Positions 1-8,272 of a DNA stretch of 64,000 nucleotides are shown here, in pieces. The notes beneath the pieces were generated by a model that saw only the letters and a list, made by a program, of their open reading frames with translations, was not told where the DNA came from and ran no database searches. Origin of the DNA: Flavisolibacter nicotianae (GTDB taxonomy: Bacteria; Bacteroidota; Bacteroidia; Chitinophagales; Chitinophagaceae). The stretch covers positions 186,001 to 250,000 of the forward strand of contig NZ_RBCI01000002.1 in the NCBI RefSeq assembly GCF_003628535.1, given 5' to 3'. A program made the translations under genes and the position numbers. How positions within the stretch are numbered: position 1 is the first letter of the stretch; each line of letters starts with the position of its first letter.

Positions 1-514
1 TTTGTTTGAGCAGTTTGTTCTTCAGGCGGAGTTCCAGGAGTTTCGATACCTGTCGCGAAATAATCTGTAAGGTCCTGGCCTTCGTGGCGGGCAAGTCTCG
101 TGGCTTATTGTCAATGACGCAAATGGAGCCAAGGTTATAGCCGGTTGGCGAAACAATGGGGGCACCGGCATAAAAACGAACATTCGGATCCGACTCCACA
201 AAGGGGTGGTTAAAAAAACGGTCGTCATTTCGTGCATCATTTACGATCATCACATCCTTTTCAAGGATGGTGTGGGCACAAAATGAAAGAGACCGGGCTG
301 TTTCGTAAAAGTCGTCTGCGAGGCCGATTTTGGATTTGAACCACTGTCGTTCACTGTCGATAAAGCTGATGGCGGCAATCGGGCATCCGCAAATGTCTGC
401 CGCCACTTCCAAGAGGTCGTCGAATTCCCTGTCCTTCCCGCTATCGAGAATGCCATAGGAGTAAAGATCCTGCAGGCGGAGGTCTTCATTGAGGGGTAGG
501 GATGCGATGGGCAT
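1..514 (-). CDS. GAF-domain signalling protein, probably a sensor histidine kinase (3' end outside window)
   Basis: The reading frame is open from about 586 down to base 1 with no stop, so the gene runs off the left edge. I translated it by hand from the minus strand. The visible 171 residues start MPIASLPLNED and form one GAF domain of the type found at the N-terminus of many Bacteroidota hybrid sensor kinases. Recognisable pieces are FDDLLEVAADICGCPIAAIS, SERQWFKSKIGL, FCAHTILEKD, FYAGAPIVSP and GYNLGSICVIDNKPR. The ATG at 514 gives the usual start of this family; an in-frame ATG at 586 would add 24 residues. Kinase domains are not in the window, so a diguanylate cyclase or other output is also possible. 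Confidence 0.8.
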   Translation of the reverse strand, partial: MPIASLPLNEDLRLQDLYSYGILDSGKDREFDDLLEVAADICGCPIAAISFIDSERQWFKSKIGLADDFYETARSLSFCAHTILEKDVMIVNDARNDDRFFNHPFVESDPNVRFYAGAPIVSPTGYNLGSICVIDNKPRDLPATKARTLQIISRQVSKLLELRLKNKLLKQ

Positions 515-586
515 ATGAACCTGTTCCGGCGTAATGGATAAATCCGAAAACGCCTCAAAAATATTCCGAAACGGCCCTGCGTACAT

Positions 587-893
587 GCAAACCGCAGTGA
601 TTTTTTGTTCGCTATTTGTTTGCACTTAGTGTGCGCTGGTGTTGCTGCTTATCCGCGCAGCCGAAAAGTGCTGTTGCCCGGTTGTATTCAATGGCAGGCC
701 TGTTTTTCAGCTATCAAAATGACCCTGGTTCTAGCCCCAATTTGCACGGGTTCTCTATGGCGGTGCCAGCACGAAGCGGTTGGTGAACGACCATTTCCGG
801 ATTGCTTCCCGGCCGTATTTTTGGCCGGCATTCGATTGGTGCAGCCGTTCGGGTTGCCTATTTGTTTTATTCTTTTACCGACCAGTGGCAGGC
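587..893. other. Intergenic region between divergent genes
   Basis: About 300 bases separate the divergent GAF gene and the next plus-strand gene. Open frames crossing it are rich in Cys, Trp and Pro and do not look coding. Both promoters should lie here, but I could not find a good TTTG/TAnnTTTG pair on either strand. Confidence 0.5.
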
Positions 894-1730
894 ATGAGTG
901 GAAAGACCTTGATCGAACAGGAGTTTTCGGTTCCCTTCCGGCACCTGCAGTTCCATTTTGGCGGTGTCAGTTGCAAAAAGCGGATCCCGGCGCTGAATAA
1001 AAAGGTTCCCATCACCATCATTAATTACAATATCCGCGAAGAGTTTGATGCGGTGAAAGACTATTTTGCCAATGCCCTGGGCACAACCGCGATTCACATC
1101 AGGGTTCGCATTGCCATAACGAACGACCAGCCCAGCACCATTGAAGCCACATCGCCGGAGATCGATGCCATCAACACCCGCCTTATTGAAACCGTTCGGT
1201 TCCGGTATGTAAAAGAAGCCGTGCGGAAAAAGGCGTGGCCGGAGACGGGAAAGAACCTGCTGACCATGGATGAATTTTTTGAAGCCTTGTCGGAAGAAAC
1301 ATTCAACCCGGCTGCTTTTTACAGCCAGGAAAGCGAACTGGCGGAGGACCTGCTGGCCGTTACCGAAACGAAACATTACCAGCACCTGCGGTTTTTATCA
1401 TCTGCACATGTCCACCACATCATGCGGCTGCGGTTTGTGTTAAAGCCATTTTCCTTTTTGTTCCTGCTCGAAGGGCAGGAACAGTACCACATCGTGTGGG
1501 AAACACTGGACACGGAAGAAGCCACTTATGTGTGGCCGGTGGCCAAGGATGTCGGCAAAGTAAAGTTGGCCCTGCAAAAGGTGGAAGATGTTCTTCAACT
1601 GGTGAATGTACAGGGTAAAACGGCCTACCTCAGTTCTGACGAAACCTGCTCACGGATCTTTCATCACTACAAAGAGGGCATCAGGGGATTTGTCAAATGG
1701 AAAAACGAACTGGAAAGCCGTCTGACATGA
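894..1730 (+). CDS. Conserved-looking hypothetical protein, 278 aa
   Basis: I do not recognise this family. The frame stays open upstream to 780, but the upstream part (many Phe, Trp, Cys) looks non-coding, so I place the start at ATG 894 (MSGKTLIEQEF). The protein is soluble, has no signal peptide or membrane segment, and is rich in charged residues. Its middle (about residues 60-130) reads like an alpha/beta domain: ITIINYNIREEFDAVKDYF, then EIDAINTRLIETVRFRY. No catalytic motif is evident. It stands alone, followed by a long intergenic stretch. The homogeneous codon use and 278-residue length support a real gene; function unknown. Confidence 0.7.
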   Translation: MSGKTLIEQEFSVPFRHLQFHFGGVSCKKRIPALNKKVPITIINYNIREEFDAVKDYFANALGTTAIHIRVRIAITNDQPSTIEATSPEIDAINTRLIETVRFRYVKEAVRKKAWPETGKNLLTMDEFFEALSEETFNPAAFYSQESELAEDLLAVTETKHYQHLRFLSSAHVHHIMRLRFVLKPFSFLFLLEGQEQYHIVWETLDTEEATYVWPVAKDVGKVKLALQKVEDVLQLVNVQGKTAYLSSDETCSRIFHHYKEGIRGFVKWKNELESRLT

Positions 1731-2117
1731 TTTGCGGGTTCAAAGGCAACACCGACCCTGGTGCAGAAACCCGGTTCACCTGTACCAACTATTCGCCGCA
1801 GGCATGTTTAAATGTTTTTAAAAAAGAGGCAGTGGGCAAACAAAAAGGCCGGATAGAAATCCAGCCTCGTGTAAAATCCAATATCCTATGAAAAACCAGT
1901 TCAGTAATAAACAAATTGTAAACCAATTCTTCTGCACAGGGAGAACAGCAGGCTCACCTGTTGAAAACAGGACGGGGCGGGAATTTTTTTGCCCATCTTT
2001 TCGGTAATCCTTAACGCACTGCTTTCCAATATGGGTACGCCATTTGCTTTTTTATTCAATGGAAAATAATTAATTCATACCCACGTTTACCAATAAACAG
2101 GGAAAGTGATTGTGCAG
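1731..2117. other. Intergenic region, nothing clear
   Basis: This 387-base stretch holds a 64-codon open frame (1697-1891) overlapping the end of the upstream gene, which looks random. A weak inverted repeat (ggccgga...tccagcc, near 1848-1866) follows an A-rich stretch but has no T run. I see no convincing RNA or regulatory element. Confidence 0.4.
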
Positions 2118-2324
2118 ATGGAAGATCAGTTTAAAAAATTAGAAAATGCCGACCTGAAAGCCTTGTATGAAAAACAATTGCAGGCGCTTTCCGATGCCTT
2201 GATCAGCGGTGCAGAATGGAAGGACGTGCAGGACCAACGCAACCTGCTCATCGAAATTTCCAAACGCCTGCATCGCGGCAACAGCAGCAGCAGTCCGGCC
2301 GACTATCCTAACCGGGGAGAATAA
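2118..2324 (+). CDS. Small hypothetical acidic protein, 68 aa
   Basis: A short cytoplasmic protein starting at ATG 2118 (MEDQFKKLENADL); GTG codons at 2106 and 2112 are possible earlier starts. It is predicted to be almost wholly helical, with a heptad-like run of Leu and charged residues (residues 5-55), and ends in a short Ser-rich tail. I do not recognise it. It sits just upstream of the stressosome operon in the same direction (121 bases before rsbR), but nothing links it to that operon except position. Confidence 0.6.
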   Translation: MEDQFKKLENADLKALYEKQLQALSDALISGAEWKDVQDQRNLLIEISKRLHRGNSSSSPADYPNRGE

Positions 2325-2444
2325 AATTTCTTTCTTTATTGCCATCCCACGATAACCCAGGCTTGCAGGGTGAGTGTTTAATTTTTCTCTACTTTTACGC
2401 CTGCTTCATCATACATTCACCTTAATTCAATCTCAAATACAAGT

Positions 2445-3311
2445 ATGAAAGTGGATATTTCCAAGCTTCTTCAAAAGAAGAAGAAGCAAATTTTAGAGCA
2501 ATGGATGAACAACCAACTGGCCGATGAAAGCCTGCGTGAAGACCTGATGAGCAATGACGAGTTGCGGATACAGTCAGAAGAATTGCTCAATGCGTTGGTA
2601 ACCTCTGTCAACAACCGCAACATCGACGACGCCCAGTCCCCTGATTTTGATACCACCATTGAAATTCTTTCGGGAATTTCCATTTCACGTGCCCGGCAGG
2701 GTTATTCGCCCAAGGAAACAGGCATTTATGTTTTCAGTTTGAAGGATGCAATCTTGCAAACATTGCAGGAAGAAATCAAAACAGACCCGGTGACATTGTA
2801 CACGGTGTCCTTTAAGGTCGGTAAGCTGATAGACAGCTTTGGTGTAACCACGTTCGAAACCTTTATCAAAGGCCGCGAAGAAGTCATCCTCCGCCAGACC
2901 GACGAAATTGCGGAGATATCTACACCGGTGATCCGGGTGTGGGATGGGATACTGGCCCTGCCCATCATTGGCACCCTGGACAGTGCCCGCACGCAGGTGG
3001 TAATGGAAAACCTGTTGCAGCAGATCGTCGACTCGGGGAGCAGCATTGCCATCTTGGACATTTCGGGGGTGCCGGCCGTTGACTCGCTGGTTGCGCAGCA
3101 CCTGATCAAAACCGTGAGTGCCACACGCCTGATGGGTGCCGAGTGCATCATCAGCGGCATTCGTCCGGAAATTGCCCAAACGGTTGTACACCTGGGTATC
3201 GACCTCTCCAACATTGTTACCAAAGCTTCGCTGGCCAGCGCCCTGCGGTATGCGTTTACCATGTTGCAGTTAGAAGTAAGAAAAACAGCAAAAGAAAAAA
3301 ACAGTCTCTAA
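2445..3311 (+). CDS. rsbR: RsbR-type stressosome co-antagonist (STAS domain)
   Basis: 288 aa. The N-terminal half (residues 1-150) is an all-helical RsbRD-type sensory region (KLLQKKKKQILEQW...SLREDL); the C-terminal half (about 160-275) is a STAS domain (VIRVWDGILALPIIGTLDS, then ILDISGVPAVDSLVAQHL). In Bacillus subtilis RsbR paralogues form the stressosome shell with RsbS and are phosphorylated by RsbT on two threonines. The residues aligned by eye with those sites are Ser180 (LDSAR) and Ser214 (AVDSLV) here. First gene of a six-gene operon, six bases before rsbS. The N-terminal domain has no cofactor motif that I can name, so the signal it senses is unknown. Confidence 0.92.
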   Translation: MKVDISKLLQKKKKQILEQWMNNQLADESLREDLMSNDELRIQSEELLNALVTSVNNRNIDDAQSPDFDTTIEILSGISISRARQGYSPKETGIYVFSLKDAILQTLQEEIKTDPVTLYTVSFKVGKLIDSFGVTTFETFIKGREEVILRQTDEIAEISTPVIRVWDGILALPIIGTLDSARTQVVMENLLQQIVDSGSSIAILDISGVPAVDSLVAQHLIKTVSATRLMGAECIISGIRPEIAQTVVHLGIDLSNIVTKASLASALRYAFTMLQLEVRKTAKEKNSL

Positions 3312-3317
3312 GTATAT

Positions 3318-3722
3318 ATGGACAGGATACCAATCCTCCGGATGGGGAATTTTTTACTGGTCACGATCCAGGTCGATCTGTACGACAGGTTGGCCTTGAA
3401 CCTGGAAAGTGACCTGGTGCAGATGGTGAGCAAAACCGGTGCAAGAGGCGTTCTGATTGACATTTCCGCCCTTTCCATCGTTGATTCGTTCATGGGACGC
3501 ATCATCGGCAATATTGGAAGCATGAGCAAGATTATGGATGCCGAAACCGTGGTAGTGGGCATGCAGCCTGCCGTGGCCATTACGCTGATCGAACTGGGAC
3601 TGGAACTGAAAGGAGTGAGCACCGCACTCAATGTTGAGAAAGGAATGGAATTGCTACGAAGTAAAATCGGTTCTTTCGAGGACTTTGAGGAGGAAGAACA
3701 CGATGATCATCGTCCTGAGTAA
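3318..3722 (+). CDS. rsbS: RsbS-type STAS antagonist
   Basis: 134 aa, a single STAS domain with no sensory extension, the expected size and layout of RsbS, the protein that holds RsbT in the stressosome. It begins MDRIPILRMGNFLLVTIQVD and contains LIDISALSIVDSFMGRIIGN; Ser57 in VDSF aligns with the RsbT-phosphorylated Ser59 of B. subtilis RsbS. The C-terminal tail is acidic (FEDFEEEEHDDH). It follows rsbR by six bases, and its last 20 bases overlap the start of rsbT, which suggests coupled translation and fixed stoichiometry. Confidence 0.93.
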   Translation: MDRIPILRMGNFLLVTIQVDLYDRLALNLESDLVQMVSKTGARGVLIDISALSIVDSFMGRIIGNIGSMSKIMDAETVVVGMQPAVAITLIELGLELKGVSTALNVEKGMELLRSKIGSFEDFEEEEHDDHRPE

Positions 3723-4116
3723 AGACACGCTTGTCATACAAAAAGAGCAGGATGTAGTACCGTTTCGCAACCGGATCAAAGAGTATGCGGTCAAGATCGG
3801 AATGGGGTTGGTGAACCAAACCAAATTGATCACCGCTGCTTCCGAACTGGTTCGCAACATGCTGCGCTATGGCGGTGGTGGAACGACAATCATCGAAGTG
3901 GTGAGCAAAGGCCGTGAGAACGGCATTCGCTTAACTTTCCAGGACAAAGGTCCCGGCATCAAAGACATTCAACAGGCCATGAAGGACGGATTCTCTACCG
4001 GTAAAAGCCTTGGCCTGGGTTTGCCCGGTGCCCGGCGGCTGGTGAACGAATTCGACATTAAAAGTGTGGTGGGAAAAGGGACAACAGTTATCGTTACAAA
4101 GTGGAAGAATGGTTAA
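3703..4116 (+). CDS. rsbT: RsbT-type serine/threonine protein kinase (switch kinase)
   Basis: 137 aa GHKL-fold kinase. Visible motifs are the N box (SELVRNMLRYGGGG, about residues 47-60), the G1 box DKGPGI and the G2-like GLGLPGARRLVNEF. In known systems RsbT phosphorylates RsbS and RsbR, leaves the stressosome and switches on a partner. I chose ATG 3703 (MIIVLSKDTL); the frame is open to 3631, but that segment lies inside rsbS. Overlaps rsbS by 20 bases and the next gene by 8. No RsbU-type phosphatase with an RsbT-binding N-terminus is present nearby, so the partner of free RsbT is not obvious. Confidence 0.92.
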   Translation: MIIVLSKDTLVIQKEQDVVPFRNRIKEYAVKIGMGLVNQTKLITAASELVRNMLRYGGGGTTIIEVVSKGRENGIRLTFQDKGPGIKDIQQAMKDGFSTGKSLGLGLPGARRLVNEFDIKSVVGKGTTVIVTKWKNG

Positions 4117-5125
4117 TGCAGTACACCTCCGGCTGAACGCGGCAGACAGAAGTTATTTTGCGATATTGAAAAAAGAAATCCATGCACTGGCTGCATCGGC
4201 CGGTTTCGGCCTAAAGCGGCTGGCGGAGATCGATATCGTGGTCGCTGAAATTGTTTCCAACCTGTCCAAGCACGCCATTGGCGGAGAAGTGCTGGTAAAA
4301 CTGATCGAAGAAAAAGGGCTCCAGGGCATCGAGATCATCTCTATCGACAACGGCCCAGGCATCAATGACCTGAAGAACATGATGGTCGATGGGGCTTCTT
4401 CCAAAAACACGCTGGGTCAGGGCCTGGGCGCCATCCGGCGGCTTTCCGATGTTTTCCAGATCTATACGCAAAAAGGGTGGGGCACGCTGCTGCTTTCCCG
4501 TTTGTTTGACGGAAAACTGCCGGAAAAGAAAGTACGTGCCGGTTTCGACGTCCGTTCGCTGCTGGTTCCCAAACCGGGAGAAACGGAATGCGGCGACGGA
4601 TTTTATTTCAAACACTCCAAAGAGCATCTCAAGTTATTCCTGGGCGATGGCCTTGGGCATGGGAAAGAGGCGGCCATTGCCGTGAACACGGCTATTGAAG
4701 CCTTCAAGGTCTGTCACGAACACAGCCCGGTAGAGAACCTTCGATTCATTAACCTGGCCGTCAAAAAAACAAGAGGCCTCGTGGCAACCGTGGCTATCTT
4801 TCACTTCAAAGAACGTCGCTGGGCTATTTGCGGCGTGGGCAACATCAGTACAAAGACCTACAGCGTCAATGGCGCCAAATACCACAATCCGTATAATGGA
4901 ATCGTTGGCCTTAACATGCCGACTTCCATGAAAGACCAGGAAATTCTGTACGAACCGGGACAATGCCTGATTATGTGCAGCGACGGACTGAAGTCGAAAT
5001 GGGATATGCTGAAATTTCCCGGAATTTTGCGGAATGACCTTTCGCTGCTTGATGCCGTCTTGTTCAAAGAATTTGTACGGGGCACCGACGATGCATCCAT
5101 TGCCAGTTGTAAACTTTATGTATGA
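4109..5125 (+). CDS. RsbX-like PP2C/SpoIIE phosphatase with N-terminal GHKL ATPase domain
   Basis: 338 aa fusion. Residues 1-135 are a second RsbT/RsbW-like ATPase (N box EIVSNLSKHA, G1 box DNGPGI, G2-like GQGLGAIRRL). Residues 145-338 are a SpoIIE-type PP2C phosphatase (ECGDGF, GDGLGHG, MCSDGLK and C-terminal GTDDASI hold the metal-binding acidic residues). In Bacillus, RsbX dephosphorylates RsbS and RsbR to reset the stressosome; that is the likely role. The ATPase-phosphatase fusion also occurs next to rsbRST in other phyla. I chose ATG 4109; upstream in-frame codons lie inside rsbT. It overlaps the histidine kinase by the ATGA junction at 5122. Confidence 0.88.
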   Translation: MVNAVHLRLNAADRSYFAILKKEIHALAASAGFGLKRLAEIDIVVAEIVSNLSKHAIGGEVLVKLIEEKGLQGIEIISIDNGPGINDLKNMMVDGASSKNTLGQGLGAIRRLSDVFQIYTQKGWGTLLLSRLFDGKLPEKKVRAGFDVRSLLVPKPGETECGDGFYFKHSKEHLKLFLGDGLGHGKEAAIAVNTAIEAFKVCHEHSPVENLRFINLAVKKTRGLVATVAIFHFKERRWAICGVGNISTKTYSVNGAKYHNPYNGIVGLNMPTSMKDQEILYEPGQCLIMCSDGLKSKWDMLKFPGILRNDLSLLDAVLFKEFVRGTDDASIASCKLYV

Positions 5126-6783
5126 AGACGCAGGAGTTAATCCGGGTAACGTTGCAGAATGAAATGGACCTGATCCTGGCCCACAAGCGCAGCATGCGAC
5201 TGGCGGAACTGGCCGGGTTATCGTTGTCGGCACAAACTACCTTTGCCACGGCAGTTTCCGAAGTGTCGCGAAACACCATCGAACACGGAAAGAACGGCTG
5301 CCTGGTGTTGAGCATCACCGAGGCCCAACGCGAAAAATACATCGTTGCCAAGATTCTCGATGAAGAACAGCAACACCAGAAATACGAAGGGCTTGCGTTT
5401 GCCAAGCGGCTGGTGAGCAAGTACAACATCTCTACGACCGAAAAGCAGACCTCCATCGAACTGTATTATTCCATTCCTTTCGCCGACAAGCTTGACGCCC
5501 AAAAGCTGGACGAGTGGAAACGGGTCTTCCGCAGTGAACCCCCTCTCTCGCCCTACGAAGAGATCAAGCGAAAGAACGAACTGCTGCAGGACCTTGCCCA
5601 GAAACTGCAGGAAAGCGAGCAACAGTACAAGATGCTCACCAATGCACTGCCGCTGATCATTTTTTCGCTGAGCGACAAAGGCGAACTGATTTATGCCAAC
5701 GAATGGCTGAAGCGCTTTACGGGCATGACCACTTCGCAACTGAATGCCTCCCGCTGGAAGGAAGTGGTGCATCCCGAAGACTATGATTCATTTTCCATCC
5801 TGGTCAAACAGGAAGTGCCGTTGGGTGCATCCACCATTAAAACCCAGTGCCGCCTGCGTCACAAGGGTGACGAGGATTACTACTGGCACCTGGTTTCCAT
5901 TTCGCCGCTCAATGATGAAAAAGGCAAGTTGCTCTACTGGATCGGTTACTTCGTCGACATCAATGCACAAAAGATGGTGGAAGAAACCCTGCAGAACAAC
6001 AAGGAGCTGAAAGAAACGCAGGCCCGGTTACGGGAAAATCAGGCTGCTCTCGAGCACAACATCACAGAGTTGAACCGCAGCAACCTGGAACTGCAGCAAT
6101 TTGCCTACGTGGCTTCGCACGACCTGCAGGAACCGGCACGGAAGATCAGTTTTTACAGCGATTTCCTTTTAAGTAAATACGAGCCGGTACTGGACGAAAA
6201 AGGCCGTGATTACCTGAATAACATGCAGGCTGCCTCCCGCCGCATGCGTAGCCTGATCAACGACCTGCTGGCATTTGCCCAGGTAGAGCGAAAAGCGGTC
6301 CAGTTTAAAAAAATCAACCTGAACCAGGTAACGCACAACGCACTGCAGGATCTTGAAATGCTGATCGAGGAAAAAGGCGCGATTGTTCACATCGACCCTT
6401 TGCCGTTGATCGAGGCGGATGAAAACATGCTGCACCAGTTGTTTGAAAACCTGATTAGCAACGGGATCAAATATGCCCGGGACAACGTAAAGCCGGAAAT
6501 AAAAGTCTGGGGCGAGACAGACAACAACGATCTCCGGATTCACATCAACGACAACGGCATTGGTTTCGAAGAGAAATTTTTGCCGCAAATGTTTACGCTG
6601 TTTCAACGGCTGCACTCTACACAGAAATACGAGGGCACCGGCCTGGGGCTTGCCATTTGCCACAAAATTGTTGCCCTGCACGGCGGCAACATCACAGCGC
6701 AAAGCCGCCTCGGAAAGGGATCGACGTTCGTGATCACATTACCGATTAACCACTCCGCAGTTTATGAAAAGCAAAGACATTGA
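5122..6783 (+). CDS. Hybrid-type histidine kinase: degenerate RsbW-like ATPase + PAS + HisKA + HATPase
   Basis: 553 aa, cytoplasmic, no membrane segments. Order: residues 1-120 resemble an anti-sigma-factor type GHKL domain (N box SEVSRNTIEH) but the expected DxGxG box is replaced by ILDEEQQH; about 165-285 PAS/PAC (KGELIYANEWLKRF, RWKEVVHPEDYDSF); 290-325 coiled coil; HisKA with phosphoacceptor His333 (YVASHDLQEPARK); 430-550 HATPase_c (NLISNGIKYA, DNGIGF, GTGLGLAICHKIV). The N-terminal domain resembles the products of the two preceding genes and is a plausible docking site for stressosome signalling (inference). Starts in the upstream stop (ATGA); its end overlaps the response regulator by 20 bases. 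Confidence 0.92.
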   Translation: MKTQELIRVTLQNEMDLILAHKRSMRLAELAGLSLSAQTTFATAVSEVSRNTIEHGKNGCLVLSITEAQREKYIVAKILDEEQQHQKYEGLAFAKRLVSKYNISTTEKQTSIELYYSIPFADKLDAQKLDEWKRVFRSEPPLSPYEEIKRKNELLQDLAQKLQESEQQYKMLTNALPLIIFSLSDKGELIYANEWLKRFTGMTTSQLNASRWKEVVHPEDYDSFSILVKQEVPLGASTIKTQCRLRHKGDEDYYWHLVSISPLNDEKGKLLYWIGYFVDINAQKMVEETLQNNKELKETQARLRENQAALEHNITELNRSNLELQQFAYVASHDLQEPARKISFYSDFLLSKYEPVLDEKGRDYLNNMQAASRRMRSLINDLLAFAQVERKAVQFKKINLNQVTHNALQDLEMLIEEKGAIVHIDPLPLIEADENMLHQLFENLISNGIKYARDNVKPEIKVWGETDNNDLRIHINDNGIGFEEKFLPQMFTLFQRLHSTQKYEGTGLGLAICHKIVALHGGNITAQSRLGKGSTFVITLPINHSAVYEKQRH

Positions 6784-7195
6784 CATCTTAATGGTTGACG
6801 ACGATGAAGAAGATCGTCTGCTTCTCAAAGATACCTTTGAAGAATTAGGCTATGGCGACTGTGTGCAGTACGAAGAGAACGGCGAACGGGCTTTAGCCTA
6901 CCTGCAGCAATGTACCAAGGAAGGCGCAACGCTACCCTGCCTGATGATCCTGGACCTGAACATGCCCAAACTAAACGGCAGGCAAACACTAAAACTGCTG
7001 AAAGCCGAACCTTCCCTGCAGCACATTGCCGTGGTTATTTATTCTACGTCGCTAAACCCCGTTGAGCGGGATGAGTGCCTGGCCCTGGGTGCACACTCGT
7101 ACGTGGTAAAACCGATTTCCTACAAAGAGTCTGTCGACATTGCCAACAAGTTTTTTGCCCTGTGCAAGTCGTTGAAGGCGATTGCAGCGAAGTAG
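6764..7195 (+). CDS. Single-domain response regulator
   Basis: 143 aa receiver domain with no output domain. Acidic pocket VDDDEEDR (residues 11-18), phosphoacceptor Asp64 (LMILDLNMPKLNG), conserved Ser/Thr in IYSTSL and Lys in YVVKPIS are all present. The sequence type (DILMVDDDEEDRLLL) is the Rcp1/CheY-like class usually paired with PAS-type cytoplasmic kinases. Last gene of the rsb operon; start overlaps the kinase gene by 20 bases. It probably receives phosphate from His333 of that kinase and acts by protein contact, since it cannot bind DNA by itself. Confidence 0.93.
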   Translation: MKSKDIDILMVDDDEEDRLLLKDTFEELGYGDCVQYEENGERALAYLQQCTKEGATLPCLMILDLNMPKLNGRQTLKLLKAEPSLQHIAVVIYSTSLNPVERDECLALGAHSYVVKPISYKESVDIANKFFALCKSLKAIAAK

Positions 7196-7365
7196 TGAAA
7201 TTTTTCTGGCAGGACGAAAAATGCCCAAATGCAGTCCGCAGGCAGCTCTCCGTTTGTTACAAAGAGCATTCGCTGTCTCACAAAAAAAACGGTGCAACAG
7301 ATCGCATTTATTTTCTCTATCTTCCGTGGCGAAATCAGGAACCAACCTCCCTTCAACGCACGTTT

Positions 7366-8268
7366 ATGAGAATAATCTCCCTGCTTTTTCTTTCGCTTTT
7401 GCTGCGATCCGTTGCGGTTGCGCAAACAATCGCCGTTTCGGGCCAGTGTATGACCGGGACCATCACACTGAATAAAATTGCCGATGTAAACGGGCAGGTT
7501 GCTTACGAAGGCACGGGAACCGTTGCCGGCACGGCTGGTGTCACCGTCGATATTTTCTGGATGGGCGCACCCGATAACGTGTGGGTATTGGCGTTTGACG
7601 GGCAGCCTTATTATCAAAGCCCGTGTAACCGCTCCACGCCGCCCAGCACCAGCAATCCTTCCTGCTCCTGGTCGGGGGTTACGCCAAGTCCCAATCCGCC
7701 TTGTACCGGTGGTACCGCACTCTCTATCACAGGCTCGGGCACACTGCCGATTCGCCTGGTTAGCTTTACAGCCGCAAAGACCGGCCGGCAGGTGCAGCTC
7801 AACTGGATCACAGCATCGGAAACCAACAACAAAGGTTTCGAAGTGCAGCACAGTCGCAACGGCGCCGACTGGACGACGATCGGGTTTGTCAATGGCGCGG
7901 GTAATTCTGCCACGGAACGGGCTTACCATTTTACCGATGCCACGCCGGTATCCGGCCGCAATTATTACCGTCTCCAGCAACGCGATCTGGATAACCAATC
8001 TGCTTATTCTGCCATCGTAAGTGTGGATCTTTCTGCCGGTGGTTTTTACACGCTGCAGCAGGCCGGCAATGGCCGCTACCAGTTGAGCATTGATGCCAAC
8101 GGGCCGGTGGAGATTTCTGTTGTAGATATGAACGGACGCAAGCTGTTTGGCCAAACAGTGGCGCAGGGCCTTCACCCGGTAGATCTGTCGCCGTATGCGA
8201 AAGGCATCTACCTTCTCCAGATCAAAAAAGACACGGATCTGCTTACCGAGAAACTGATAAAACAATAA
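7366..8268 (+). CDS. Secreted protein with C-terminal T9SS type A sorting domain
   Basis: 300 aa. Signal peptide at residues 1-20 (MRIISLLFLSLLLRSVAVAQ). The N-terminal domain (20-130) is a small Gly/Thr-rich beta domain with a Pro/Ser/Cys-rich stretch. Residues 135-215 match the fibronectin-like segment that often precedes T9SS tails (ASETNNKGFEVQHS, YYRLQQRDLDN). The last 80 residues are a Por-type sorting domain (VEISVVDMNGRKLF, GIYLLQIKKD, EKLIKQ). It should be exported by Sec, then moved across the outer membrane by T9SS and its tail removed. First of five genes with gaps of 4-18 bases. The ATG at 7366 is set by the signal peptide; the frame is open to 7075 inside the response regulator. 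Confidence 0.88.
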   Translation: MRIISLLFLSLLLRSVAVAQTIAVSGQCMTGTITLNKIADVNGQVAYEGTGTVAGTAGVTVDIFWMGAPDNVWVLAFDGQPYYQSPCNRSTPPSTSNPSCSWSGVTPSPNPPCTGGTALSITGSGTLPIRLVSFTAAKTGRQVQLNWITASETNNKGFEVQHSRNGADWTTIGFVNGAGNSATERAYHFTDATPVSGRNYYRLQQRDLDNQSAYSAIVSVDLSAGGFYTLQQAGNGRYQLSIDANGPVEISVVDMNGRKLFGQTVAQGLHPVDLSPYAKGIYLLQIKKDTDLLTEKLIKQ

Positions 8269-8272
8269 CCCC

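Noticed and set aside
605-1000. 131-codon plus-strand frame upstream of the gene at 894
   Set aside because: Cys/Pro/Trp-rich and in conflict with the better frame starting at 894.
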